Assembly (NCBI RefSeq): GCF_001083805.1
Contig: NZ_JXSK01000001.1
Location: 62,001 to 126,000 of the forward strand
Origin: Photorhabdus luminescens subsp. luminescens
GTDB taxonomy: Bacteria > Pseudomonadota > Gammaproteobacteria > Enterobacterales > Enterobacteriaceae
Length of the DNA stretch: 64,000 nucleotides
Reading direction: 5' to 3'
Under the pieces are notes generated by a model. That model did no database searches. It saw only the letters and a list, made by a program, of their open reading frames with translations, and had not been told where the DNA came from. The position numbers were made by a program, and so were the translations under genes. Below are positions 36,528-45,733 of the stretch, piece after piece. How positions within the stretch are numbered: the stretch's first letter is position 1; every line of letters begins with the position of its first letter.

Positions 36528-37757
36528 CTACAATTCTCTGATACCTTCGATTGGCGCCGATGCGGCTGCGCGATGTGATGGATATACACCAAACACAACG
36601 GTAATAAAGCAGGCTGCGAGGGAAGCGAGTAAAAAGGAATAGAAAGAGAAACCAACCGCAATATCAAATAGTAATAAAATTCTGAAACCGATAAATGAGA
36701 ATAACAGTCCTAATAGTGTTCCCAATAATGAAATCAAAAATGCTTCGGTAAGAAACTGATAAAAAATATCGGAATAACTTGCTCCTACGGCAAGTCGTAT
36801 ACCAATCTCTCTTCTACGTTCTCTGACGCTGATGAGAATGGTATTCATGACACTGACGCCCGCAACAAAGAGGGTCACTGATGATATTGACAATAGGAAG
36901 AGGTTAATTTTTGATTGGGTTTCATGCAATGTTTTCAACAATTCCGTGGTATTACGTATCTCATAGCTTTGTTGATGTTTAAACCGTGACAATCGTTGTT
37001 CAACAGCATATTTAACCGGCTCAATATGAGAGGCGTCTTTGGCTTTCAACACCATGCCGCCAGGAGGCGTATGACCGAACAGCCGTACCAGATAGCTATT
37101 GCTTGGCAAAAATGCGGCATCGTCGACACCGGCATCCATGCCTTCGCCTTTCTGTGTCAAGATACCAATAACTTGCATCGAGATATCATTGATCTTGATG
37201 TTCTGCTCAAATGCGGTTTCTTTTTGTGGAAAAAGTCGTTCGGCCAGAGCGGCTCCCAAAACAACGACATTTGCCAAAGCTGCATCTTCTTGTGGTGTGT
37301 AAAAACGTCCACGATCAATCACCAGATTACGGATAATCGCGATATCTGCATTGGCGCCAATCAATTGACCATCAGTAGTGCCTTGTGGGGAAACTATGGT
37401 TCCTGGCGCGGTATAAAACAGGGTGCTGTGGCTGATATATGGGTTACTTGAAAGTGACGTTATATCCTCTGGTGTCAGATAATTATCATGGGAATCGAAA
37501 GCCCCGTTTTCTTGTCCCTTGTATTTTACTGAAATGATATTACTCCCCATTGAAGAGACCATCTTGACAATATGATGCTTGGTTTCTGTACCAATTGCTT
37601 GCATGATCACAATCGAAGCTACCCCGATGGCAATGCATAATAGCGTCAAGAAGACGCGTGTTTTATGAGCGGCAAGAGAGCGTACCGCCATCTTGAGGTT
37701 AAACAGAATAACCGTCGAATAAACATTGAGTTTTAAGGTTATTTTACTCATGCTCAT
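36528..37757 (-). CDS. MacB-type ABC permease (FtsX-like)
   Basis: The protein has 409 residues from the ATG at 37757, which overlaps the ATPase stop (ATGA). It has one N-terminal membrane segment (TRVFLTLLCIAIGVASIVIM), a periplasmic MacB_PCD domain of about 200 residues, and three C-terminal helices of the FtsX fold (ERRREIGIRLAVGAS). In MacB the ATPase and permease are fused; here they are separate genes. With the ATPase and MacA-like adaptor it should form a tripartite pump with an outer-membrane channel encoded elsewhere. Confidence 0.88.
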   Translation of the reverse strand: MSMSKITLKLNVYSTVILFNLKMAVRSLAAHKTRVFLTLLCIAIGVASIVIMQAIGTETKHHIVKMVSSMGSNIISVKYKGQENGAFDSHDNYLTPEDITSLSSNPYISHSTLFYTAPGTIVSPQGTTDGQLIGANADIAIIRNLVIDRGRFYTPQEDAALANVVVLGAALAERLFPQKETAFEQNIKINDISMQVIGILTQKGEGMDAGVDDAAFLPSNSYLVRLFGHTPPGGMVLKAKDASHIEPVKYAVEQRLSRFKHQQSYEIRNTTELLKTLHETQSKINLFLLSISSVTLFVAGVSVMNTILISVRERRREIGIRLAVGASYSDIFYQFLTEAFLISLLGTLLGLLFSFIGFRILLLFDIAVGFSFYSFLLASLAACFITVVFGVYPSHRAAASAPIEGIREL

Positions 37758-38419
37758 TGAGTCACCAGACAACCGTTATCCAGATATAGTTTGCGTTTGG
37801 CATATTTGGCGACAGCTTGGTCATGTGTTACCAGGATAATACCGCATCCATTATGATGTAATTCAGTAAAAAGTTGCATGAGATTGGTCGCATTAGTGGT
37901 ATCTAATGCGCCGGTAGGTTCATCGGCGATAATAAACTTTGGGTTGTTGATCAAGGCGCGAGCTACGGCAACCCGTTGCTGTTCTCCCCCTGACAGATGG
38001 CGCGGGTATTTATCTAATAAATTGTTAAGCTGGAGGCGATCGATTAAGTAGTGGAAATGCTCTCTGTCATAATCAAAGTTTCTTTTTAAGTAATACATGG
38101 GCATTGAGATATTTTCATCAATGCGGTAGTTTTCAAGCAAATTATAATTCTGAAAAACAAAGCCAAAATATTTTCGCCGTAAAAGCGCCAATGAGTGAAT
38201 CTTTTGCTGAGTCACCGTGATATCGTTAATAAGATATTCACCCGCACTGGCGATATCCAAAAGCCCTATTATATTCAATAAGGTACTTTTCCCTGAGCCA
38301 GAGCGACCAAGAATAGCAATATAATCATTTTGGTCTATGGTTAAGCAAATATCTTTCAGGACCAGATGCTGTTGACTTTCATTGCCGTAGGTTTTGCAGA
38401 TATTATTTAGCGTTATCAT
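37754..38419 (-). CDS. MacB-type ABC ATPase
   Basis: The protein has 221 residues from the ATG at 38419 ([15 protein letters not shown]), inside the 3' end of the MacA-like gene (17-bp overlap). It has Walker [11 protein letters not shown]-loop FQNYNLL, signature [15 protein letters not shown], Walker [13 protein letters not shown] and H-loop VTHD, all intact. It energises the adjacent permease. Confidence 0.92.
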   Translation of the reverse strand: MITLNNICKTYGNESQQHLVLKDICLTIDQNDYIAILGRSGSGKSTLLNIIGLLDIASAGEYLINDITVTQQKIHSLALLRRKYFGFVFQNYNLLENYRIDENISMPMYYLKRNFDYDREHFHYLIDRLQLNNLLDKYPRHLSGGEQQRVAVARALINNPKFIIADEPTGALDTTNATNLMQLFTELHHNGCGIILVTHDQAVAKYAKRKLYLDNGCLVTQ

Positions 38420-39569
38420 TGTTCCTATCCCCAAGATTATCTTGCTTGGAAAGTACAACGATCTGCTCGTTATTCTGCAATCCATTGACAACGACTGAAC
38501 GTCTTCCGTCGTTATGGCCGATCAACAATTTTCTTACTACAATGTTTCCCTCTTTCATCTCACGTAAAAAATAGGTAGTTAGATCATCATTCAAAGGTTG
38601 ATGCCGTTTATTATTCAGTATGTCATTGGGTATGGTCACGACTCCGATGCTTTCGTGGGTCACAATAGTGACATCCGCACTCATACTGGGTTTGAGCAGG
38701 AAATTATTATTAGGAACATCAAATAGCACCGTATAATAAACGGCATTATTAATGAGATCGGGCTTATACATAATCTTCTTAACATTGCCGTGCCATATAT
38801 GCTGATTTGCGCCATAGATCTTGAAGGAGGCTTTTTGCCCTGTCACGATTTGGTTAATATCTGCTTCGGAAACTTTTGCATAAACCGTCATATTTTTGAG
38901 GTCGGCAATTTGCATGAGAACTGGTGTCTGTTGATTGACATTCAGCGTTTGCCCTGGATCAACATGGATTGCAGTCACTACGCCGGCAATAGGTGAATAG
39001 ATTTGGGTATAACTGAGGCTGACTTCTTCACTATGCAAAATATGCTCATTCTGCCTGATATCTGCCTTGAGGCTTTCAATTCTTGCCTGACTTTTCTTAA
39101 CGCCGAAAGCGGCTTCATCCAGCAGTTGCTGACTAGTTGCGGAGCGCAGGTTAAGCGCTCTTTGGCGCTTTTCCGTGATGACCAGAAGTTGATAGGCGTA
39201 TTGTTCCTCCTGCAACATGGCACGCAATTTTTCTAACCGTGCGCGGCTGGCCTCAACTTTAGTACGATAAAAAGTATCATCAATGCTGGCGACCAGTTTA
39301 CCTGCTTCAACGATATCCCCGACCTCAACATATAACTTAGTTAATTGGCCTGAGATTTGGCTACCAACATTGACCTGTCTGGTTGGTTGTATAACACCGG
39401 CAGCACTTACCGTAGTAATGATGTCACCTAACGTTCCGGTGACGATTTGTTCTGTCATCACCGCAGATGTCTCTTTTTGGCTAAAGTTGTTATAAGCCAC
39501 GGCAAGAAAAGCGATCATGACAATGGTGATAACCACCCATTTCTTTTTTTTAACCAGCACAATCAGCAT
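38403..39569 (-). CDS. MacA/HlyD-type periplasmic adaptor protein
   Basis: The 388-residue protein has an N-terminal membrane anchor (WVVITIVMIAFLAVAYNNF), a biotinyl-lipoyl half-motif (VSAAGVIQPTRQVNVGSQISG), a long helical hairpin (about 110-190), the second lipoyl half (IYSPIAGVVTAIHVDPGQTL) and beta-barrel domains. It links the MacB-type pair to an outer-membrane channel. No good ribosome site precedes the ATG, which lies 32 bp after the NRPS stop, so translation may depend on reinitiation. Confidence 0.9.
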   Translation of the reverse strand: MLIVLVKKKKWVVITIVMIAFLAVAYNNFSQKETSAVMTEQIVTGTLGDIITTVSAAGVIQPTRQVNVGSQISGQLTKLYVEVGDIVEAGKLVASIDDTFYRTKVEASRARLEKLRAMLQEEQYAYQLLVITEKRQRALNLRSATSQQLLDEAAFGVKKSQARIESLKADIRQNEHILHSEEVSLSYTQIYSPIAGVVTAIHVDPGQTLNVNQQTPVLMQIADLKNMTVYAKVSEADINQIVTGQKASFKIYGANQHIWHGNVKKIMYKPDLINNAVYYTVLFDVPNNNFLLKPSMSADVTIVTHESIGVVTIPNDILNNKRHQPLNDDLTTYFLREMKEGNIVVRKLLIGHNDGRRSVVVNGLQNNEQIVVLSKQDNLGDRNNDNAK

Positions 39570-39582
39570 CCATTTTACTATT

Positions 39583-39616
39583 TGTTATCGTTCCGTATCT
39601 GTTATCGTTCCGTATC
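39583..39616. repeat. Perfect 17-bp tandem duplication across the NRPS stop
   Basis: TGTTATCGTTCCGTATC occurs at 39583-39599 and again at 39600-39616. The second copy contains the NRPS stop codon and its last codons. The duplication displaced or created the present C-terminus (GDTER) and spaces the macA-like gene away. Confidence 0.9.
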
Positions 39617-42600
39617 GCCAGACATCAGATCATTCTGAGTGCCTATGCAATCCAATAAATCAATCAAAAACAGCCCCATGTCGCTGATAATATCTTCAGA
39701 GAAAATATCATCATCGTAGAGCCATTCCAGCCCTATTCCGGTTGGCAAATTGATCAGTTCGAGCGCAATATCTCCTTTAGGTTTGAGCCCCTTGATTTTT
39801 TCCTTGATGCAACGGGTTTCACCAAGATATAAATCAGTTTCAAATCCTATTTGAGAAGAAAAATAATAAGTGACTTCCGGCAATTGCATACCGTGGTGGT
39901 GGTGAAGATGTTGTTTTAAATAGGCCAGCGAGATATTGGAATGCTTATTCGCGTTTGCCAGAAAATCGCGGACATACTTAGATACGTTAATTAGCGAAGT
40001 TTCCGCAGTAACGCAGGGCAGCAGTAGTGTTGTTGCGAAGCTACCAACGCTGTCAAACGATATGGGAGGAACGCGGTTGGCACAAGGAATACCTACGATA
40101 ATCTCATCTTTATTGAGTAATGAATTAATGGTCATCAGAAATGCGCCAGTTACAATATGTTCCAGAGTCACCGCATGTTCTTTCTGCGTGTTGGATAGCG
40201 CGGCAATTAATTGAGGAGACAATGGCATTGAATAACGCCGTCCTCGGATTCTCTGATGAACTTCTGATGTATCATTACGTTGTCCGGCAACCGAAAGTAC
40301 GTTGAACAATTTTTCTGTCCAAAAATTTAATGTTTCGTCTGACATGCGCTGATTGATGACATTAATGTCCGTTTCTGTAGCGGCTGCAATCTTTGGCGCA
40401 TGATCTGCGTAAGCGGAAGATAATTTTTGCAACACATGAGCAATCGACATCCCGTCACAAAATGCATGATGGAAATTTAATAGCAGGTAATGTTCGTGCT
40501 CTGCTATTTTTAATAACTTAAAATATACTGGTGGATTATCTTGCAATGTCATCGGCTTAAATGCCATATCATTTAAGATTTTGCGTAATGAAATTTCAAT
40601 ATTGATGCCGGTAGCATGAGTTAAATCGATATATTCGAAAGGCAGATTCTCTTCGGCGGCAGGTGAGAAGGTTAAAGAGAGTTGCCCATCTATTATGGTG
40701 ACTCTTTGGCAGAGGGCAGGGAAATATTGCATGGTATACAGCAAAGCGTAACGTAATTTCTTTAAATCAATCTCACCGGCCAGATGGTAATATAGTGGAA
40801 TATTATGAGCGCCTGATCGATTAGAAATAGTATCGATAATCCAATAATATTGGTCGTGTTGTTCTGTCAGGTTAGTGCTATTTTTATCGGTTAAAATCGG
40901 TATTTGCCCTTGTTGAATGACAGATTGTAATAGATAGCCTAATCTAGGGGCATGATAAAAATCTTCCAGGTGGAGAGAACAATTAAAGCGTTGCTGGATC
41001 TTATTAATTAACAATAATGCTTTCAGCGAAGTACCGCCTGCGTCAAAGAAATTAGTCTCTTCATCAATAACGTTATCGCTATCACCAAAAACTTCCCGCC
41101 ATAGAGTAAAAAATATTTCTCGTTTTTCCTCGTTAATCTGCGAAATATTATCATCTCTATTCAATTCTGACACTGGGATAGAATCATTGAATGATGCTAA
41201 TTCGACAATAAAAGGCACCTGCAATTTTGGATAACATCCACGTAAGAATGAGACGATTTCGTGACGTGTGATTGAGTAGGAACCATCAGGTATAAATATA
41301 TTAATATATTGATATCCAGTTTCATTTTCTTTTATCGTTAAATGAATGTCATCAATATTAATCGCCGCTGTAAGTAATTTTTGCATTTCATCCAAATCAA
41401 CACGTTTTCCGTCAATTTTACGTTCTTTATCCAAGCGACCAATGAAATTTAAATTCCCTTGGTCATCGTAAAATCCACGGTCTCCGGTTAAATAATAGAT
41501 TTTTCCATCGTTCAATTGTAGGAATTTACGTGAAGTTGACTGATTATCGTTAATATATCCGGCACAGATAGAATCGCCACGGATGCATATCTCTCCACTA
41601 CTGCCATTAATGATCTTGTCAGTTCCATATTCCCGAATAACGATAGTGGTATTTGCTAGCGCTTTGCCAATGATATTACCGGGTTGAAATTTATCATCTA
41701 TTTTGTGACTGCTAGCCACAACGCAACATTCTGTTGGACCGTAAGAGTTAATCAGAGAAATACCGCATCCTACTTTTTCCAACCAATGATGGATGGCTTT
41801 ATCCATTGCCAGATCGCCACCGATAATTGTCATTCTAATCGAAGGGGCGAGTTCTTTAATAGCTGCATGTAGGAAAAAGACAATTTGATGCCAATAATTG
41901 GTAGGAAAGTTAACTATAGTGACTGATTGTGCATGGCAAAATGAAAACAGGGTATTAAGCTCAACGATCATATGATCGTTGGCAATCGCCAATGTAGCGC
42001 CTTGATAAAAACAGCCAAACACCTCTTCAATATAAGCATCGAAAACCGGTGTGCTGAAATTGAGAATAACGTCATCTTGTTTAATGCCATATTGCTCTGT
42101 CATTGCAGACAAATAGGCATAAAGCCCCTTAAATGTTATCGGTACCGCTTTCGGTATACCAGTGGTGCCTGAGGTAAAAAAGATATAGGCTTCGTCCTCT
42201 GGAGTTGAGGGACGTTTTATATCATTCCCCAGGAATATTTCGGAAGGGCGAGTCTCTATATCTTCAATAAAGAGAAGATGCGTATTATTAATAACGTTTA
42301 TTTTCTCATGATAGCGACGGGCAGTAATTAATAAAGAAATATTCAGGCTATTTAATATATTATTAATTTCTTCTTGCCCAAATGTCATATTGATTGGGAC
42401 AAAACATAATCCCGCAGTATGGATTGATAATATAGATAATAAGGAATCTACACCTCTGGGTAATAATACAGCGACTCTTCGGTTCTGTAGCGGGCAGGAT
42501 AATAGCAGTTGACTGAAAGTTAATAATTTGTGATAAAGTTCACGGTAATTAAGGCAATGTACACTGCTTATTTCTGTTTGATTCCCATAAATAACTGATT

Positions 42601-43993
42601 TTTTATTCGGCGATATTTCGACGAGTTGTGCTATTCTGGAAATAATATTATCTTTGATCGGGTGATTAGCGATAATATTTTCTGGGCGCCATAGGATAGA
42701 AGTAATATTATCCATTGGTTTAATTTCTTTATATTTTTCCCAATAGATCTCGATCGTTTCATTAATATTTTCTGCAATAGTGCTATAAATACGTAAATAA
42801 TCATCGAGCAGAGCATGAGCGGCAAAATGACTATACAGACGGCTCCCCACATCCAATTCAACTAATGCTGATTTTTCATCAGGAAAGAATCGGATGTTAA
42901 TACCATAATTATTGACCGCGCCGGAAGTCATACAACCGCGAATAGCGCGATTATCTTTCATAAGATCATGTTCAAGCTCATGCAGCAAATTAACATACGG
43001 GGCGGCAGTGAATTGATCTGCTCGACTAATTGCTTCATCGTTTAAATCATTTATATCAATACGACTATGCTTGCTGTGTAAACTAATTTGCGACTGCATT
43101 GCTACGAGGATCTGTTTTATTGTTGCCTGCGGAGTTAAAGAAACCATAAGAGGTAGGGTGTTCATTGCCGGGCGATAATAACGGTATTCTCCTTTATCAC
43201 GTCGATTAGAGAAAGGTAAATTGATAATACTTGTTGATAAACGACCTCGTTTGGTCATTTGCAGACATAAAGCCAGTATCATCATTAACTTATCATTAAA
43301 GGTAAAACCACCGTTATTTGCGGTGAGCGGCCGGCTTACTTTCATTGCTTTTGAGGGAAATAGGCGTTTACGGGCATAATCCTCTAATTCAGGTAGTTGG
43401 CTGAGGTAATTATTCCAATACTCTTTGTTGTTGGCATAATGCGCGTTTGCTTTATATTTAACATCGTTAAGGTAAGCCTGATAGGTAAAAACAGGCGCTG
43501 CTGTTGGGTGAAATGTTTGTCGTTCATAGTAAGACAAAACATCGTGAATCAACTGACCTATGCCCCAATAATCTGTGGCGATATGGTGCGCGATGATTCC
43601 CCAAAAACAGCACCCAACATCATTAAAGTAAAGATAATGCCTTATCGTCACCCCTTTTTCAGGCGCTAGCGGTTGAGTTGTTCGCTTGGCAAAATCAGCT
43701 TTTGCCGCGGGTTCTACTGCTGGATCTGACAATTTTATTGGTATAATTTCGACCGGCGTAGATCCCTTTTCCTGAAAAATATTGTGTTCGGCAATACGGT
43801 AACGTAAGGAAAAACCATCATTGAATTGATGAATGGTGATAATGGCCTGCTTCAATCTTGCCAGGCTAATATTATCACTGAAGCTGACGAATTCACCGAC
43901 ATTGAAGACAGATTTATCGTCAGCAACAGTATTAGCGATAGCTAAGCGGAGCTGTGTATAATTCAACGGCCAATAATTGTCACTATATTCCAT
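39602..43993 (-). CDS. Nonribosomal peptide synthetase, C-A-T-C
   Basis: The 1463-residue protein has four domains. C1 is at about 1-430, with HHIATDYW at 136-143. The A domain is at about 450-945, with FFTSGTTGIPKA near 606, FDAYIEE 651-657, YGPTE 751-755 and YLTGD near 835. The T domain has GGTSLKAL with pantetheine Ser989. C2 is at about 1050-1455, with HHAFCDG at 1175-1181. There is no thioesterase or reductase, so release is by C2 or by a separate enzyme. The usual A10 lysine (NGK) is absent in IPVSELNRDDN, and A8 is divergent, so adenylation may be weak or altered. Glu656 aligns with specificity position 239, hinting at a basic substrate. GGAG precedes the ATG. Third gene of the operon. 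Confidence 0.9.
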   Translation of the reverse strand: MEYSDNYWPLNYTQLRLAIANTVADDKSVFNVGEFVSFSDNISLARLKQAIITIHQFNDGFSLRYRIAEHNIFQEKGSTPVEIIPIKLSDPAVEPAAKADFAKRTTQPLAPEKGVTIRHYLYFNDVGCCFWGIIAHHIATDYWGIGQLIHDVLSYYERQTFHPTAAPVFTYQAYLNDVKYKANAHYANNKEYWNNYLSQLPELEDYARKRLFPSKAMKVSRPLTANNGGFTFNDKLMMILALCLQMTKRGRLSTSIINLPFSNRRDKGEYRYYRPAMNTLPLMVSLTPQATIKQILVAMQSQISLHSKHSRIDINDLNDEAISRADQFTAAPYVNLLHELEHDLMKDNRAIRGCMTSGAVNNYGINIRFFPDEKSALVELDVGSRLYSHFAAHALLDDYLRIYSTIAENINETIEIYWEKYKEIKPMDNITSILWRPENIIANHPIKDNIISRIAQLVEISPNKKSVIYGNQTEISSVHCLNYRELYHKLLTFSQLLLSCPLQNRRVAVLLPRGVDSLLSILSIHTAGLCFVPINMTFGQEEINNILNSLNISLLITARRYHEKINVINNTHLLFIEDIETRPSEIFLGNDIKRPSTPEDEAYIFFTSGTTGIPKAVPITFKGLYAYLSAMTEQYGIKQDDVILNFSTPVFDAYIEEVFGCFYQGATLAIANDHMIVELNTLFSFCHAQSVTIVNFPTNYWHQIVFFLHAAIKELAPSIRMTIIGGDLAMDKAIHHWLEKVGCGISLINSYGPTECCVVASSHKIDDKFQPGNIIGKALANTTIVIREYGTDKIINGSSGEICIRGDSICAGYINDNQSTSRKFLQLNDGKIYYLTGDRGFYDDQGNLNFIGRLDKERKIDGKRVDLDEMQKLLTAAINIDDIHLTIKENETGYQYINIFIPDGSYSITRHEIVSFLRGCYPKLQVPFIVELASFNDSIPVSELNRDDNISQINEEKREIFFTLWREVFGDSDNVIDEETNFFDAGGTSLKALLLINKIQQRFNCSLHLEDFYHAPRLGYLLQSVIQQGQIPILTDKNSTNLTEQHDQYYWIIDTISNRSGAHNIPLYYHLAGEIDLKKLRYALLYTMQYFPALCQRVTIIDGQLSLTFSPAAEENLPFEYIDLTHATGINIEISLRKILNDMAFKPMTLQDNPPVYFKLLKIAEHEHYLLLNFHHAFCDGMSIAHVLQKLSSAYADHAPKIAAATETDINVINQRMSDETLNFWTEKLFNVLSVAGQRNDTSEVHQRIRGRRYSMPLSPQLIAALSNTQKEHAVTLEHIVTGAFLMTINSLLNKDEIIVGIPCANRVPPISFDSVGSFATTLLLPCVTAETSLINVSKYVRDFLANANKHSNISLAYLKQHLHHHHGMQLPEVTYYFSSQIGFETDLYLGETRCIKEKIKGLKPKGDIALELINLPTGIGLEWLYDDDIFSEDIISDMGLFLIDLLDCIGTQNDLMSGDTER

Positions 43994-44010
43994 TATTTTG
44001 CGGCTCCACG

Positions 44011-44505
44011 CTATATTTTACCTTGCAACTCGCCCTTTATTTTTTCAAAAATAGATTCATCTATGCATAATCCAATATTACCTTCTGAGTTAAAGCAAAT
44101 CAGAGGGCGCTTGCTTACACGTAGAATGAAATATTTATTCTTTCCCTTGTGATAATATCCAGACGAATAATGGATAATATGTATACCATTACTGCGGCTA
44201 AAATCTTCCAGGGAAACGCCTTCTTCCCGGCGTAATGAGGAAATAACCCATTCGTGTGAATATACCCCGGACTTCATCAATAATTTTTCTTCCTTGATCA
44301 CGGCTTTATTTGATAACAGTTGATAGCCTACAAATAAGGCAATGATGACAAAGAGAGTCGTCGCGATACTTGCCGCCAGCTTATTGGGATTACTGTTACT
44401 GAGCCAGTATGGTACAGGCAGAAAAACTAAAGCGATCAGGACGAGCATAGCGACATTCATTAATATGACTTTGAAGTCTGGATTTAATCCCACGATATTA
44501 TTCAT
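44011..44505 (-). CDS. Small membrane protein with two N-terminal helices
   Basis: The 164-residue protein has two hydrophobic helices (about 12-33 and 43-63) followed by a soluble, probably cytoplasmic domain. That domain has alternating beta strands (GIHIIHYSSGYYHKG, KYFILRVSKRPLICF), somewhat PH-like. Its ATG overlaps the stop of the repeat-protein gene (ATGA), and the NRPS starts 17 bp later. The coupling to the repeat protein suggests joint function, such as membrane anchoring or immunity. I do not recognise the family. Confidence 0.75.
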   Translation of the reverse strand: MNNIVGLNPDFKVILMNVAMLVLIALVFLPVPYWLSNSNPNKLAASIATTLFVIIALFVGYQLLSNKAVIKEEKLLMKSGVYSHEWVISSLRREEGVSLEDFSRSNGIHIIHYSSGYYHKGKNKYFILRVSKRPLICFNSEGNIGLCIDESIFEKIKGELQGKI

Positions 44506-45512
44506 GCTGCTGCCATTCCTAAAGATAATTCGGTAAAGAGATGAATCACTTCTTTGCGTTCTTCACGTGTTGCGGGCAGATTGATATAACCACACTTTTG
44601 CGCCGCAAACAGGCAGGCGGTGATTTCCCTTCTGACAGCTTCTTTAACCAGTGCATCGACCATTTCTTGGTTGTTATAGAGTCTGGCAAGATGAAGAGAA
44701 GCCGTGCCGGTTGAAAGGTCGCTATGATCAAGTTTGGGTAAATAATTCGCCATACATACCGTAACCGCTGTTTGTACCGCCAGGCTTAAGTAGGCGACTA
44801 CGTTAACTGCCGCCGCCGCATTCACTGCCGCGACAACTCGGGTGCCGACAGCCACGTTGACCGCAGCGACTACATTGGCCCCTACCGCAAGGCGAGCAAT
44901 CTCAATACTGGTGTCATCTTCATGGTTTAAGGGTTCCAGAATTTCTTTCAGCCGGATAAGAGGAGGACTGTTTGTATCTTGGAGCTGATAGGCGTCGATG
45001 TTCTGTTTAAAATGTGCGAACAGGCTAGCATCTTGATTGAGATGGTGATTGATTCGGCTTCTCAGACTGGAGCCTCTTTCGTTTAGGCCATAAGTTTTTA
45101 GGTGGGAAAAGAGCGCTTCATAGTCGTTGGTTTTTACCGCATTCATTAAGTCTTTGTCATAAGTGATGAATAGCAGTAATTCTTCTGCGGAGCCGGGGCT
45201 AACGATATCTTTGTCTATGCCGAATTCAGCTAACACTTTTTCCGGTGATTCCCGGTATTCTAATGCTAGGTTGGGCTGCTGTTGTAGGGTTTCCCAGAAT
45301 CGGTTATAGGTGATGATCTCTTCCCAAACTTCAACGGGAAGTTTGGCGTTTGACATTGACAGCCTTAGCTTATTTTCTTCAACCTCTCCGGGAGAGAGTA
45401 ATGAACGTGGCACGCCAAAGAGACGGTTGCTATCAGTGCGAGCATTAACGGTGGGTATGACACTGCCAATAGCTGCGCCGGCAGCCACGCCAATAAATGT
45501 ACGTCTTTTCAT
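44502..45512 (-). CDS. Tat-leader protein with RiPP-precursor-like leader and Val/Ala/Asn repeats
   Basis: The 336-residue protein has AAGGA before the ATG. Residues 1-24 (MKRRTFIGVAAGAAIGSVIP...) form a twin-arginine signal. Residues about 72-100 (FWETLQQQPNLALEY...PEKVLAEFGI) resemble the 'dPe..LaefGi' helix of nitrile-hydratase-type RiPP leaders. Residues 209-256 are four 12-residue units, AVGANVVAAVNV, AVGTRVVAAVNA, AAAVNVVAYLSL, AVQTAVTVCMAN. A helical, faintly ankyrin-like C-terminus follows (ASLHLARLYNNQEMVDALVKEA). It heads the NRPS/exporter operon, with a radical SAM gene just upstream. Being the substrate of that enzyme is inference; no family is recognised. Confidence 0.7.
   Translation of the reverse strand: MKRRTFIGVAAGAAIGSVIPTVNARTDSNRLFGVPRSLLSPGEVEENKLRLSMSNAKLPVEVWEEIITYNRFWETLQQQPNLALEYRESPEKVLAEFGIDKDIVSPGSAEELLLFITYDKDLMNAVKTNDYEALFSHLKTYGLNERGSSLRSRINHHLNQDASLFAHFKQNIDAYQLQDTNSPPLIRLKEILEPLNHEDDTSIEIARLAVGANVVAAVNVAVGTRVVAAVNAAAAVNVVAYLSLAVQTAVTVCMANYLPKLDHSDLSTGTASLHLARLYNNQEMVDALVKEAVRREITACLFAAQKCGYINLPATREERKEVIHLFTELSLGMAAA
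44745..44888 (-). repeat. Four coding 36-bp repeat units (12 residues each)
   Basis: The units correspond to residues 209-256 of the Tat-leader protein. The first two agree at nine of twelve residues (AVGxxVVAAVNx); the third and fourth keep spacing and Val/Ala/Asn bias but drift. Codon choice differs between units, so this is an old, selected repeat and not recent slippage. Confidence 0.8.
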
Positions 45513-45649
45513 AATTCGTTCCTTTATAAGTTAACGGAATTCTTTTTTTATTGAGCGTTATATAAGATAAGATGTAACCTTTCCTTATTAAGTTTCTTCA
45601 TTATTGAGATAATTTCGTGAATTAATTATCTAACTGATATTTCTTACCT

Positions 45650-45733
45650 GCGATATTCATTGTGAGTATATATTATGATTATCATGACAGGATTTGGCTA
45701 TCATTCTTGATACTCAATGGAAAAACATAGAAT
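45650..45733 (-). pseudogene. Fossil 5' end of a second radical SAM gene (28 codons)
   Basis: Directly after the ribosome-site-like AGAGGA of the duplicated upstream region, the minus strand reads ILCFSIEYQE**PNPVMIIIIYTHNEYR. This aligns without gaps to the first 28 residues of the radical SAM protein at 47100 (M-CFPPGYWEQYPN...YTCNAAC). Shared codons include TTT, TAT, GAA, AAT, ATC, TAT and ACT, and many differences are transitions. The start codon is ATT and two stops interrupt it, so it is dead. Beyond codon 28 I see no similarity. Confidence 0.7.

Noticed and set aside
36494-36667. 58-residue N-terminal extension of the aryl carrier protein
   Set aside because: The extension runs into the neighbouring permease gene, has no carrier-domain content, and the ATG at 36493 has its own GGAG.
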